This document shows, one piece after another, positions 22,708 to 31,364 of a stretch of DNA of 33,327 bases. The stretch covers positions 1-33,327 of the forward strand of contig OMSJ01000008.1 in assembly GCA_900313705.1 (NCBI GenBank), written 5' to 3'. Position numbers and translations under genes: made by a program. Below the pieces are notes generated by a model, which did not search any database, was not told where the DNA came from, and was given only the letters and a program-made list of their open reading frames with translations. The DNA comes from an uncultured Prevotellaceae bacterium. GTDB taxonomy: Bacteria; Bacteroidota; Bacteroidia; Bacteroidales; Bacteroidaceae. Numbering within the stretch: the stretch's first letter is position 1; the number at the start of each line of letters is the position of its first letter.

Positions 22708-22749
22708 CACCCGAATACAAAGCACGGAACACACAGAAACCCTATAAAG

Positions 22750-23388
22750 ATGAGAACCCGAATGATAAAGAGCCGTCTTCTCCTGCTTGCTGCCCTGACT
22801 TGCAGTACAGCTCAGGCTGAAGATGCCAACACTTTCTACTTCACCGATGCTGCTGTGCTGCCCGGTGAGACAACGAACATCGAGCTTTGCATGAGGAATG
22901 CCGAGAAGAGCTTGACTTGCCTGGAGGCTGAGATTCAGTTGCCGGAAGGTCTGTCCGTCGCACTCGACGGAAAGGGCAACCCCATCGTGACGCTCTATCG
23001 CAACCGTACCGAAGGCCACGAAGTCCTGACCAATGTCCTCGAGAGCGGCAACCTCAAGCTTCTTGTCAGCGACATCGAAGGCCGTCTGTTCAGCGGCGAA
23101 GAAGGTCCCGTCCTGAGCTTCCGCGTACAAGCTGCTGAGGCTGCTCCTATCGGGGAAAGCAAGCTCGAGACCGTCGGCGAGTCGCTGCTGGTCAACGCAG
23201 AAGCCAAGGCTTACTACAGCGTCGGAGTGACAGGCAACATCCTCGTGACGGACGACGCTACGGGCATCGACGGAGACCTGAGAGGGATGGACGCATCGGA
23301 TGCCATCTACACGCTTGCCGGCGAGCGCGTAAGCAAGGCAAGGAAGGGCATCTTCATCCAGAACGGGAAGAAGAAGCTGCACAAGTAA
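22750..23388 (+). CDS. Secreted cohesin-like domain protein with C-terminal tail motif
   Basis: 212 residues from ATG 22750, which follows a strong promoter; ATG 22762 is also possible. Signal peptide RMIKSRLLLLAALTCSTAQA. The mature domain (about 30-155) has the strand pattern of cohesin-like, dockerin-binding-type folds: FYFTDAAVLPGETTNIEL, then LTCLEAEIQLPEGLSV, and GPVLSFRVQAAEAAPIG. The end is AIYTLAGERVSKARKGIFI followed by QNGKKKLHK, a tail shared in plan with the GH51 and PI-PLC proteins and probably used for export or anchoring. No catalytic motif. It is 32 bp before the efflux operon, but functional linkage is not obvious. Confidence 0.75.
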   Translation: MRTRMIKSRLLLLAALTCSTAQAEDANTFYFTDAAVLPGETTNIELCMRNAEKSLTCLEAEIQLPEGLSVALDGKGNPIVTLYRNRTEGHEVLTNVLESGNLKLLVSDIEGRLFSGEEGPVLSFRVQAAEAAPIGESKLETVGESLLVNAEAKAYYSVGVTGNILVTDDATGIDGDLRGMDASDAIYTLAGERVSKARKGIFIQNGKKKLHK

Positions 23389-23420
23389 CCGACTCCACGC
23401 CGCACTTTAACAACAAGAAA

Positions 23421-24560
23421 ATGAAGAACAGCATAAGCAGTTGGGCACGTGCTTTGACGGTCCTGACATTGGCAACCACGATAACGGCTTGCAGCAAGAG
23501 TTCGCACAAGAAGAGAGAGAACACCATCAAGTACGAAATCCGGGTAATGAAGCCGGAGTCGCGCGTGTACAACATTTACATTCCTGCCTCGCTTCATGGC
23601 GTAACCGAAGTGGAAGTCTATCCGCAAGTGTCGGGTATCATCCGTGAGGTGAACTTCAAGGACGGCATCAAGGTGACGAAGGGGCAGACGCTCTTTGTCA
23701 TCGACCAGACGGGACACAAGCTGCAAGTGCAGAACGCGCAGGCAAACCTGGCGGCTGCAAAGGCGCAGATGGAGACAACGAAACTGCAGTATGAGTCGAA
23801 CCAAAAGCTGGCGGAAAAGAGAATTATCAGCGACTACGTCCTCTCGACAAGCATGAACGCTTATCATGTGGCTCAGGCAGCGGTCCAACAGGCTGAGGCG
23901 CAACTGGCAATGGCACAGACAAACCTGGGCTACTGTACCGTGAAGTCGCCAATCACCGGCATCATCAAGGAGAACGGCTTCAAGATGGGCGAGCTGGCCG
24001 ACCCTGCGGAACTCCTCTGCAAGGTCAGCGACAACAGCGAGGTAGAGGCATGGTTCTCCTATACCGAAAGCCAATTGCTGGATATGCTTGACCGATACGA
24101 CCTCAAGCCCACGTCGGAAGGTCTGACGGACATAGACGGCAAGACGGCAAGCGCAAAGATGCCCCACCTCCAGCTACAGCTGAAGAACGGCCAGATGTAC
24201 AAACATGAAGGTGTGGTGACGGAGATAGGCGGCATCGTTGACCGTAAGACAGGAACCGTCATCTGCAAGGTGACCTTCCCCAACCCCGACGACGAGTTGC
24301 GCTCAGGACTGTCTGCCACACTGGTCTTCCCCACCAAGATGGACAACGTGTTCCGCATACCCAAGACGGCAGCCGTACACCTTCAGAACCAACTGCTCTT
24401 CTACCGCGTGAAGGAGGACGGAACGGTGGAGGGCGTCATCTGCGAGGCAATCCCATCGAACAGCGGCATGAACTACTACGTAAAGAGCGGCCTGAAGAGC
24501 GGCGACGAAGTGGTCATCAACGGCGTGCAGAACTTGTCTAACGGAGTGAAAGTAAGGTGA
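23421..24560 (+). CDS. RND efflux periplasmic adaptor (membrane fusion lipoprotein)
   Basis: 379 residues. Lipoprotein signal ending TITAC (Cys24). The lipoyl/hairpin plan of AcrA-type adaptors is clear: VEVYPQVSGIIREVNFKDGI at about 70-90, a coiled-coil hairpin (KLQVQNAQANLAAAKAQ to about 170), VKSPITGIIKE for the second lipoyl half, and the beta-barrel/membrane-proximal part (LRSGLSATLVF). It links the inner-membrane pump to the outer-membrane channel encoded downstream. A 175-bp repeat-rich spacer separates it from the pump gene, unusually long for such operons. Confidence 0.94.
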   Translation: MKNSISSWARALTVLTLATTITACSKSSHKKRENTIKYEIRVMKPESRVYNIYIPASLHGVTEVEVYPQVSGIIREVNFKDGIKVTKGQTLFVIDQTGHKLQVQNAQANLAAAKAQMETTKLQYESNQKLAEKRIISDYVLSTSMNAYHVAQAAVQQAEAQLAMAQTNLGYCTVKSPITGIIKENGFKMGELADPAELLCKVSDNSEVEAWFSYTESQLLDMLDRYDLKPTSEGLTDIDGKTASAKMPHLQLQLKNGQMYKHEGVVTEIGGIVDRKTGTVICKVTFPNPDDELRSGLSATLVFPTKMDNVFRIPKTAAVHLQNQLLFYRVKEDGTVEGVICEAIPSNSGMNYYVKSGLKSGDEVVINGVQNLSNGVKVR

Positions 24561-24564
24561 AATG

Positions 24565-24735
24565 AAGATTAAAGATTAAAGATTACGGATTAAGGCTGAC
24601 AGCGATGGCTGCAGCACCTCCAAAAAACTTTTATCCTTTATCCTTAATCTCTAATCTTTAATGGTATCAGCTTTAATCTTTATTCTTTAATGGTATCAGC
24701 TTTAATCTTTAATCTTTAATCCTTAATCTTTATTG
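24565..24735. repeat. GATTAAA heptad palindrome plus 29-bp tandem repeat in the efflux operon
   Basis: The left arm 24565-24594 has GATTAAA units and the right arm 24630-24664 the inverted TTTAATC/CTTAATC units, around a 35-bp unique centre. Then a 29-bp unit (CTTTAATGGTATCAGC...) is repeated at 24656-24684 and 24685-24713. TTTAATC units continue to the start of the pump gene at 24736. Confidence 0.85.
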
Positions 24736-27700
24736 ATGAAGACACATTTCTTTGTAAAGCATTGGGTAGCGGCATTTGCCATTGCCGTCCTGACGATAGT
24801 CATCGGTTGGGTGAGCCTGGAGACATTGCCCGTCGAGCAGTATCCCGACATTGCTCCGCCAATGGTTACCATTCAGGCAACATACAGCGGTGCAGACGCC
24901 CATGCCGTTATGGAATCGGTTGTCATGCCGCTTGAAGAGGTCGTGAACGGTGTGGAGGACATGCTCTACATGGACGCCACGGCCACTTCCAACGGAGAAG
25001 GCGAGATAGACATCTACTTCAAGCAAGGCACAGATGCTGACCAAGCAACGGTCAACGTGCAGAACCGCGTGAGCCAGGCATCAGGCGTACTGCCGGAAGA
25101 CGTCATCAGAAACGGCGTCACCGTACAGAAGAACGTCAATGCCACCCTGATGATTATGAGTCTGGAGAGCACGGACGGACAGTTCGACCAGTCGTTCATA
25201 TCCAATTACCTTGACATCAACGTGATGCCCGCCATAAGCCGCATAGCCGGTGTGGGACGCACGATGGTCATGGGCGAGCAGTACGGTGTGCGCATCTGGC
25301 TGAAGCCCGACTTGATGGGTCTCTACGGCGTGACGCCAGAGGAGATTGTCGATGCCATCAACGAGCAGAACCTCGTTGTGCCCATCGGACGCATAGAGAG
25401 CGCTACGGACAAGATAGACATCGAGTTCAACGGACTGCTCGACGACATGAGAGAATTCGAGAACATCATCATCCGAGCCTCGGAGAAGGGCGAAGTGCTC
25501 TGGCTGCGCGACCTGGCAGACGTGGAGCTGGGAGCCAGAGCCTATGACTTCCGCACGAACATCAGCGGCAAGCCCGGCGTGATGTTCTACGTGAAGCAGG
25601 CTCCCGGTGCCAATGCCACAAAGGTGAACGCCGAAATCAACAAAGTGCTTGCCGAAGTGGAGAAGCGACTGCCTGCAGGCCTGGAGTTCAAACTGCTCGA
25701 GACCAGCGACGACTTCCTCTATGCTTCGATGTACAACGTGGTGGAGACCCTCATCGTCGCCATCGTCCTTGTCGTACTCGTTGTGTTCTTCTTCTTGCAG
25801 GACATCAAAGCCACCCTCATCCCATCCATCACTATCATCGTATCCCTGATAGGCACCTTCGTCTTCGTCAAGCTGGCAGGCTTCTCGCTGAACCTGCTGA
25901 CGCTGTTCGCATTGGTGCTGGCCATCGGCACGGTGGTCGATAATGCCATCGTAGTGGTGGAAGCCGTGATGACGAAACTGGAGCAGGGCGCCACAAGCAT
26001 CCGCCGCGCTGTCAGCGAAGCACTCAGCGAAGTGACGGTTGCCTGCATATCCACCACGCTTGTCTTCATGGCGGTGTTCATTCCCGTCACATTCATGTCA
26101 GGCACGACCGGCACGTTCTTCAAACAGTTCGGCATCACGATGGCTTCCTCTGTCGGACTATCGACGGTCCTGGCCTTGACGCTCTGCCCTGCGCTCTGCG
26201 TACTCCTGATGAAACCCAGTAATGGGTCGGAGCAAAGGAAAGGCATCAGCCGCTACACATGGATAGCCTACACGAAGTCCTTCAATGCATTGCTGGGCAC
26301 GTACATGAAAGCCATCACACAGTTCATCCGACGCTCTGCCCTCGCATGGATTCTGCTCGGAGTCTTCTGTGTCCTGACAGCTCTGCTGATTATGCGGTCG
26401 AAGAGCGAGCTTGTGCCACAGGAAGACCAAGGCTTCCTGCTTGTCAACATCATGCTGGCTCCAGGTACATATCTTGACGAGACGGAAGCCACGACGGTAG
26501 AGCTTGAGGAGTATATCAAGTCGCTCGACGAAGTGGAAACGGTAGGAGCGCTGACAGGCTATTCCATGATGGAGGACGTCACCAGCACGAACTATGCCAC
26601 CCTAATGGTTCGCCTCAAGAATTGGAATGAACGTGCCTTCTTCAGCATTGCCGACATACAGAAGGACATCAACGACTGGGCCACCATAAACTTGCCACAG
26701 GCAGAAGTCACGGCATTCCAGATGCCACAGATTCCTGGCTACGGCAACGGTTCGGACATCAGCTTTAGCCTGCAAGACCTTTCGCGAAGCGCAGACAAGA
26801 AGGAATTCGTGGCCATGGGCGAGCAGTTCGTGAAGAAGCTGGGAGAGCGGCCAGAGACAGAGTTCGCCTCCTCAACCTACTCCACAGACTACCCCAAGTA
26901 CAGGCTCGACGTCGATGAGATAGCCTGCAAGCGCATGGGCATATCGCCAAAGACGGTGCTGCATACCATCGGCACTTTCCTGGCAGGAGACTATATCGGC
27001 TCATACGTACAATATAATAATGTATATCGCGTGATGGTACAGGCAGGCAAGGAGTATCGTATGTCTGAGGCAATGCTCAACAACATCTTCGTGCCAGTTG
27101 GCGACCACATGGTGCCTGTGACGCAGTTTGTCTCGATGAGACTCGACACGGGTTCGGCCATGGACCTTCACTTCAACCTCTTCCCCTCCTATCCCGTCAG
27201 CACCCTTCCCGCACCGGGCTACACCAGCGACGATGTGCGCAAAGCCGTTGACGAAGTGATGCACGAGGTGTTCCCCGAAACCTTCGGCTACGAGTATTCT
27301 GGTATGGCTCGCGAGGAGGCCGACAATGCCAGCTCCAATGAGACGCTGCTCATCTATGCCATCTGTATGCTACTCATCTACCTCATCATGGCCTGCCTCT
27401 ACGACTCGCTGTTCATCCCGCTTGCCATCATGCTTTCCATTCCCTTTGCGCTGGCCGGCGCCTACCTCGCCATCATTCCCATGGAATCAATGGGTGTAGG
27501 TGCCAACGTCTATGTGCAGACGGGTATCATCATGATGATAGGACTGGTGGCCAAGACAGCCATCCTTATCACAGAGTTTGCCGTCCAGAAACGTCGCGAA
27601 GGCATGGACATCCGCGAGGCTGCCATCGGAGCCTGCCAGGACCGCTTGCGCCCCATCTTGATGACGGTGCTGACCATGATTCTGGGAATGCTGCCCCTGG

Positions 27701-27864
27701 CTGTCGGCAGTGGCGCGGGAGCCGTGGGCAACCGCTCGCTGGCACTTGCCGTGATCGGAGGCATGACGATTGGCACCATAGCCCTGCTCTTTGTCACGCC
27801 CGCGTTCTACATGGTATTCCAGAAGCTGCACGATAAATTAACTCCAGAGAAAGATGACGAATAA
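24736..27864 (+). CDS. RND multidrug efflux pump, AcrB/HAE1 type
   Basis: 1042 residues from ATG 24736, with the full AcrB plan: TM1 (VAAFAIAVLTIVIGWVSL), a porter domain, TM2-6 from about 335 (VETLIVAIVLVVLVVFFFLQD), a second porter half, and TM8-12. TM4 reads AIGTVVDNAIVVVE: AcrB Asp407 is kept as Asp402, while the Asp408 position is Asn403. TM10 keeps the proton-relay lysine (GLVAKTAIL, Lys940). It exports drugs, bile-like compounds or lipids using the proton gradient. Its gene overlaps the outer-membrane channel gene by 11 bp. Confidence 0.96.
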   Translation: MKTHFFVKHWVAAFAIAVLTIVIGWVSLETLPVEQYPDIAPPMVTIQATYSGADAHAVMESVVMPLEEVVNGVEDMLYMDATATSNGEGEIDIYFKQGTDADQATVNVQNRVSQASGVLPEDVIRNGVTVQKNVNATLMIMSLESTDGQFDQSFISNYLDINVMPAISRIAGVGRTMVMGEQYGVRIWLKPDLMGLYGVTPEEIVDAINEQNLVVPIGRIESATDKIDIEFNGLLDDMREFENIIIRASEKGEVLWLRDLADVELGARAYDFRTNISGKPGVMFYVKQAPGANATKVNAEINKVLAEVEKRLPAGLEFKLLETSDDFLYASMYNVVETLIVAIVLVVLVVFFFLQDIKATLIPSITIIVSLIGTFVFVKLAGFSLNLLTLFALVLAIGTVVDNAIVVVEAVMTKLEQGATSIRRAVSEALSEVTVACISTTLVFMAVFIPVTFMSGTTGTFFKQFGITMASSVGLSTVLALTLCPALCVLLMKPSNGSEQRKGISRYTWIAYTKSFNALLGTYMKAITQFIRRSALAWILLGVFCVLTALLIMRSKSELVPQEDQGFLLVNIMLAPGTYLDETEATTVELEEYIKSLDEVETVGALTGYSMMEDVTSTNYATLMVRLKNWNERAFFSIADIQKDINDWATINLPQAEVTAFQMPQIPGYGNGSDISFSLQDLSRSADKKEFVAMGEQFVKKLGERPETEFASSTYSTDYPKYRLDVDEIACKRMGISPKTVLHTIGTFLAGDYIGSYVQYNNVYRVMVQAGKEYRMSEAMLNNIFVPVGDHMVPVTQFVSMRLDTGSAMDLHFNLFPSYPVSTLPAPGYTSDDVRKAVDEVMHEVFPETFGYEYSGMAREEADNASSNETLLIYAICMLLIYLIMACLYDSLFIPLAIMLSIPFALAGAYLAIIPMESMGVGANVYVQTGIIMMIGLVAKTAILITEFAVQKRREGMDIREAAIGACQDRLRPILMTVLTMILGMLPLAVGSGAGAVGNRSLALAVIGGMTIGTIALLFVTPAFYMVFQKLHDKLTPEKDDE

Positions 27865-29209
27865 AGAAAAGATATGCTGCATGTTGGTAAGTGCGATGCT
27901 GCTTTCCGGCTGCTCACTCTACCAGAAATACGAAGCAAACAACACGGTGCCCTCTGACATCATGGGCAACGTCGTACAGCCCGATGATACCATTAGCTTG
28001 GGAGCCTTGGGATGGCGACAATTGTTCTCCGACCCTTTGCTGCAGGAACTCATCGAGAAGGCCATGAAGAACAACACCGACGTGCAGCAAGCGCTCCTGA
28101 CTGTTCAACAGGCGCAGAACGACCTTGCCTCGGCGCAGTTGGGTTACCTCCCTGTCCTGTCGTTTGAGCCATCGGGAACGCTGAGACGCTTCAACCACGA
28201 GACTACACGCTCGTACAGTGCTCCGCTGATTGTCACCTGGCAGGCAGGCATCTTCGGACAAGTGACAAGCAAAAAGCGGCTGGCAAAAGCCAACCGCCAG
28301 CAACTGGACGACTATCGGCAGGCTGTGCAGTCATCTCTGGCAGCAAACGTTGCCAATACGTACTATCAGCTTATAATGCTCGACCGCGAACTGCAGATAC
28401 TGCAGGAGACGCAAGTCGTTTGGGAAGAATCGCTGGAGGCCATGCGCGTCCTCTTCGAGGCAGGTCTCTACATGAGTCCAGCCGTATATCAGATGGAAGC
28501 TTCGCTGGCCAGCGTCAAGTCGGGCATCGTGGAGACACTGGAAACCATCAACATCACGGAGAGCGCCCTATGCCTTTTACTCTCCGAAACGCCACATTCC
28601 ATTGCCCGCTCTAAATACGGAGCATTTGTCCTGCCCGACCAGTTGCACGTCGGACTCCCCTTGCGACTGCTTTCTGCGCGTCCCGATGTGCGTCAGGCAG
28701 AGCGCAACATGGAGATAGCCTATTACAAGCGCCAGCAGGCACACCAGGCTTTCTTCCCCAACATTACGCTGAGCGCCACGCTCGGATGGAGCAATGGAGA
28801 AGGCGCGGTAAACCCTGCCAGCTTCCTGGCACAGGCCGTTGCCTCCCTCGCACAGCCTCTCTTCACACAAGGCAAGCTGCGGGCACAATACAAGAATGCA
28901 AAGCTGGACCAGGAAAAAGCCCGACTGCAATTTGTGCAGACGCTGCTTAATGCCGGAAACGAGGTCTATCAGCAACTACGCATCTGCCACAAGACAGAGC
29001 AGAAGGCTGCCTACCTCTCCTCCATTGTCAACTCCCTGCACGAAGCCTATATCGGCACATCGGAGTTGATGAAAAACGGAACGAACACCTACGTAGAGGT
29101 ACTCAAGGCTCAGGAGGATTTACTTACAGCACAAATCACTGAGGTGCAGAACCACTACGAAGGCGTTCAGGCTCTTATCAATCTTTACTCCGCCCTGGGC
29201 GGCTTCTGA
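27854..29209 (+). CDS. RND efflux outer-membrane channel (TolC/NodT-type lipoprotein)
   Basis: 451 residues. Lipobox LLSGC (Cys20). Two similar halves of the outer-membrane efflux family are visible: WRQLFSDPLLQELIEKAMKNNTDVQQALL and then, after position 270, RPDVRQAERNMEIAYYKRQQA with FFPNITLSATLGW. It forms the trimeric exit duct for the pump. It overlaps the pump gene by 11 bp, implying translational coupling, and ends the operon. No regulator gene is adjacent. Confidence 0.94.
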   Translation: MTNKEKICCMLVSAMLLSGCSLYQKYEANNTVPSDIMGNVVQPDDTISLGALGWRQLFSDPLLQELIEKAMKNNTDVQQALLTVQQAQNDLASAQLGYLPVLSFEPSGTLRRFNHETTRSYSAPLIVTWQAGIFGQVTSKKRLAKANRQQLDDYRQAVQSSLAANVANTYYQLIMLDRELQILQETQVVWEESLEAMRVLFEAGLYMSPAVYQMEASLASVKSGIVETLETINITESALCLLLSETPHSIARSKYGAFVLPDQLHVGLPLRLLSARPDVRQAERNMEIAYYKRQQAHQAFFPNITLSATLGWSNGEGAVNPASFLAQAVASLAQPLFTQGKLRAQYKNAKLDQEKARLQFVQTLLNAGNEVYQQLRICHKTEQKAAYLSSIVNSLHEAYIGTSELMKNGTNTYVEVLKAQEDLLTAQITEVQNHYEGVQALINLYSALGGF

Positions 29210-29242
29210 TTTCTTTCTTTTTTATTGGCTTCCCGAGAATCG

Positions 29243-29286
29243 TTTGCCAACGCCACGTGTAGGGTTTGCAAACGCCACTCGTGGTG
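29243..29286. repeat. Two 22-bp tandem units after the efflux operon
   Basis: TTTGCCAACGCCACGTGTAGGG is followed by a second unit (29265-29286) sharing TTTGC, AACGCCAC and GTG positions. The unit length equals that of the block at 22166-22275, though the sequences differ. Confidence 0.6.
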
Positions 29287-29378
29287 TTTTCAGATGTCCA
29301 TCGTGCTTGGCTTTCGACATGTGCATGTGTGCACAATTGTATATGAGAGGACATGGCCAACTAAGGTCTCAAAGAAAC

Positions 29379-29419
29379 GATAGACCACAGACGGAGGACA
29401 CCCCCATCTGTGGTCTATC
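29379..29419. terminator. Bidirectional terminator hairpin between efflux operon and efp
   Basis: GATAGACCACAGA (29379-29391) and its perfect reverse complement (29407-29419) form a 13-bp stem with a 15-base loop. It lies between the convergent TolC-type gene and efp. No clean T-run follows on either strand, so it may act as an RNA-end stabiliser. Confidence 0.6.
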
Positions 29420-29491
29420 ATATCTTCGGTGCTTTTACCGGACAGCAACAATTATATATAATGTATTATTGCTGGCTGGCAATACCATCAT

Positions 29492-30055
29492 TTACTTCAC
29501 GCGGCCCAGATAGCTGCCGTCGCGGCTGTCCACCTCGACAATCTCGCCTTCCTCGATGAAGAGGGGCACGCGAATCTCAGCACCGGTCTCTACGCGGGCA
29601 GGCTTCAGCGTGTTGGTGGCTGTGTCACCCTTCAGGCCGGGCTCTGTCCAGACAATCTGCAGATGTACCTTGACGGGAACGTCGGCATAGAGTACCGTCT
29701 CAGTGCTGGCATCAACGACAACTTCCACGTTCTCGCTCTCCTTGAGGAACTTCACGCCGTTCACCTGGTCGGGAGCAATGGTAATCTGTTCGTAGGTCTC
29801 GTTGTTCATGAAGACGAGGTCGTCGCCGTCCTTGTAGAGATACTGATAGGGGCGACGCTCTACGCGTACGTCCTCGAGGCGCTCGCCGATGTTGAAACGT
29901 TTTTCGAGCACGCCGCCGTTGACAACGTCCTTCAGCGTCACGTTCATAATGGTGTTGCCCTTACCGGGTTTGCGGTGAAGGAAGTCGATGCAGAAATAGA
30001 GCTTACCGTCCATACGGATGCAGGTGCCCTTCTTGATGTCCTGTGAGTTAATCAT
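29492..30055 (-). CDS. efp: Translation elongation factor P
   Basis: 187 residues, standard length. Three beta-barrel domains: KOW-like N-terminus with the ribosome-acting loop RKPGKG (Lys32), central OB domain (ERLEDVRVERRPYQYLYKDGD), C-terminal OB domain with the signature VVDASTETVLYADVPVKV region and the end EIRVPLFIEEGEIVEVDSRDGSYLGRV. EF-P relieves ribosome stalling at consecutive prolines. The loop lysine suggests lysine-type modification, but the modifying enzyme is not in this window. Confidence 0.97.
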   Translation of the reverse strand: MINSQDIKKGTCIRMDGKLYFCIDFLHRKPGKGNTIMNVTLKDVVNGGVLEKRFNIGERLEDVRVERRPYQYLYKDGDDLVFMNNETYEQITIAPDQVNGVKFLKESENVEVVVDASTETVLYADVPVKVHLQIVWTEPGLKGDTATNTLKPARVETGAEIRVPLFIEEGEIVEVDSRDGSYLGRVK

Positions 30056-30096
30056 AAAATTAGCTTCTTTTGTTATACATTACTGTTTTTGTGGTG

Positions 30097-30104
30097 CAAA
30101 GGTA
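30097..30104 (-). promoter_or_regulatory. Candidate -7 element for efp
   Basis: TACCTTTG on the minus strand, 41 bp before the efp start codon. The -33 region falls in a GATTAAA array (30114-30134). Confidence 0.6.
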
Positions 30105-30113
30105 TGAAAAAAA

Positions 30114-30134
30114 GATTAAAGATTAAAGATTAAG
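30114..30134. repeat. GATTAAA heptad array in the efp-rpmH divergent region
   Basis: Three 7-bp units: GATTAAA, GATTAAA, GATTAAG. It lies between the two divergent promoters. Confidence 0.8.
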
Positions 30135-30179
30135 GAATAAAAAAGTTGCTCAATACTTGCGCAAATGAAAAAAAAGGCT

Positions 30180-30187
30180 TAATTTTG
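30180..30187 (+). promoter_or_regulatory. Candidate -7 element for rpmH
   Basis: TAATTTTG, with a weak CTTG 20 bp upstream. The leader to ATG 30234 would be about 40 nt. Confidence 0.65.
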
Positions 30188-30233
30188 CACCCCGAATCCT
30201 AATATGCACATCATAATAAAGCACTAAAAAGAT

Positions 30234-30389
30234 ATGAAAAGAACATTTCAGCCCCACAACCGTCGCCGCAACAACAAGCACGGTTTCCGTCAGAGAATGA
30301 CAACAGCAAATGGCCGTCGCGTTTTGGCTTCACGCCGCGCTAAAGGCCGCAAGAAGCTCACCGTTTCAGACGAAAGACACGGTAAGTAA
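30234..30389 (+). CDS. rpmH: 50S ribosomal protein L34
   Basis: 51 residues: [18 protein letters not shown], then [20 protein letters not shown] and [13 protein letters not shown]. The highly basic composition and the MKRTFQP start and GR.VL..RR.KGR..L motif are those of L34. L34 sits near the exit side of the large ribosomal subunit. Bacteroidetes forms carry a short C-terminal extension like this SDERHGK. It has its own promoter and its own short transcript unit, followed by the promoter of the PASTA gene. Confidence 0.97.
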   Translation: MKRTFQPHNRRRNNKHGFRQRMTTANGRRVLASRRAKGRKKLTVSDERHGK

Positions 30390-30455
30390 ACACTAAACTT
30401 AAGCAAATAGGAAAAGAAGTAAGGGAAACTTTACTTCTTTTTCTATTTTTATGTG

Positions 30456-30463
30456 TATCTTTG
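30456..30463 (+). promoter_or_regulatory. Candidate -7 element for the PASTA-rluD-ddl group
   Basis: TATCTTTG, 25 bp before ATG 30489. No clear -33 TTTG at the expected spacing. Confidence 0.6.
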
Positions 30464-30488
30464 CAGAGAAAAAGAATAAGAATTGAAA

Positions 30489-31124
30489 ATGGAAGGAATT
30501 CGCAAGAAGCTTTTCGGTCCCGTGGTCTATTGGAACCTGATAGCAATGGTGCTCGTCGGCATTGCCCTGTGCATTGGCCTATGGATATGGATGACCAGTT
30601 ACACCATGCATGGTGAAGGCGTCGAAGTGCCCGACGTGAAGGGTATGACGCTTGGCGATGCCGAATACGCCCTCGAGAAACTCGAGCTGGTGGCATTTGT
30701 CGTAGACTCTGCCTACGTCCGTGGGCAGCCTGCCGGCATCGTGCTGGAGCAGTCGCCCGCCTTTGGCAGTCGCGTCAAGTCGGGGCGCGAGATTTACCTT
30801 ACCGTCAACCAGAAGCAGACGCCGACCAATACGATTCCCGACATCGCCGGCAACTGCTCGCGCCGCGAAGCGGAAGCCCGACTGCGGGCCCTGGGCTTCA
30901 AGATAGGCCCGATGGAGTTCGTCCCGGGCGACCCTGACTGGGTGATTGCGCTCAAGGTGAATGGTCGCGAGGTCTATACCGGAGAGCGAGTGCCCTGCGA
31001 TGCACCCGTAGTGCTGGTGGTCGGCAACAGCGACATGGAATCCGACGAAGGCGAGGAGGAAGAAATCGATGACACCTGGGGCAGTGAAACCGAAGCAGAA
31101 GACGGCTACGAAGAAGAGCTGTAA
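30489..31124 (+). CDS. Membrane-anchored PASTA-domain protein
   Basis: 211 residues from ATG 30489. A short basic cytoplasmic tail (MEGIRKKLFG) and one membrane helix (VVYWNLIAMVLVGIALCIGL) precede at least two periplasmic PASTA repeats: VEVPDVKGMTLGDAEYALEK with GSRVKSGREIYLTVN, and TIPDIAGNCSRREAEARLRA. The last 25 residues are strongly acidic. PASTA domains bind peptidoglycan fragments or beta-lactam-like ligands in other bacteria. There is no kinase or transpeptidase domain here. The order PASTA-rluD-ddl is common in Bacteroidetes and ties it loosely to wall synthesis. Confidence 0.9.
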   Translation: MEGIRKKLFGPVVYWNLIAMVLVGIALCIGLWIWMTSYTMHGEGVEVPDVKGMTLGDAEYALEKLELVAFVVDSAYVRGQPAGIVLEQSPAFGSRVKSGREIYLTVNQKQTPTNTIPDIAGNCSRREAEARLRALGFKIGPMEFVPGDPDWVIALKVNGREVYTGERVPCDAPVVLVVGNSDMESDEGEEEEIDDTWGSETEAEDGYEEEL

Positions 31125-31228
31125 GAAAAGGTGAAAAGGGAAAAGGTGAAAAGGGAAAAAGGGAAAAGGTGAAAAGGGAAAAAGGTAAAAAGGTAAAAAG
31201 GTGAAAAGGTGAAAAGGTAAAAAAGGGA
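31125..31228. repeat. GAAAAGG-type short-period array after the PASTA gene
   Basis: GAAAAGGT, GAAAAGG and GGAAAAAG units of 7-8 bp repeat for about 100 bp, starting at the base after the stop codon. One strand is almost pure purine plus rare T. Confidence 0.85.
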
Positions 31229-31242
31229 AGCATCCTCCCATA

Positions 31243-31362
31243 CAAACGACCAAACAACCAAACGACTAAACAACCAAACGACTAAACGACCAAACGACTA
31301 AACAACCAAACGACTAAACGACCAAACAACTAAACAACCAAACAACCAAACAACCAAACGAC
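31243..31362. repeat. AAACRACY 8-bp array before rluD
   Basis: About fifteen 8-bp units (CAAACGAC, CAAACAAC, TAAACGAC, TAAACAAC variants) fill the stretch up to two bases before GTG 31365. Unit composition is C/A-rich and unlike the purine array just before it. Confidence 0.9.
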
Positions 31363-31364
31363 AA

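Noticed and set aside
22113-22749. Search for a tRNA, riboswitch or small RNA gene in the longest gene-free stretch
   Set aside because: I found only repeats, one hairpin and the promoter of the next gene; no cloverleaf or known aptamer pattern.
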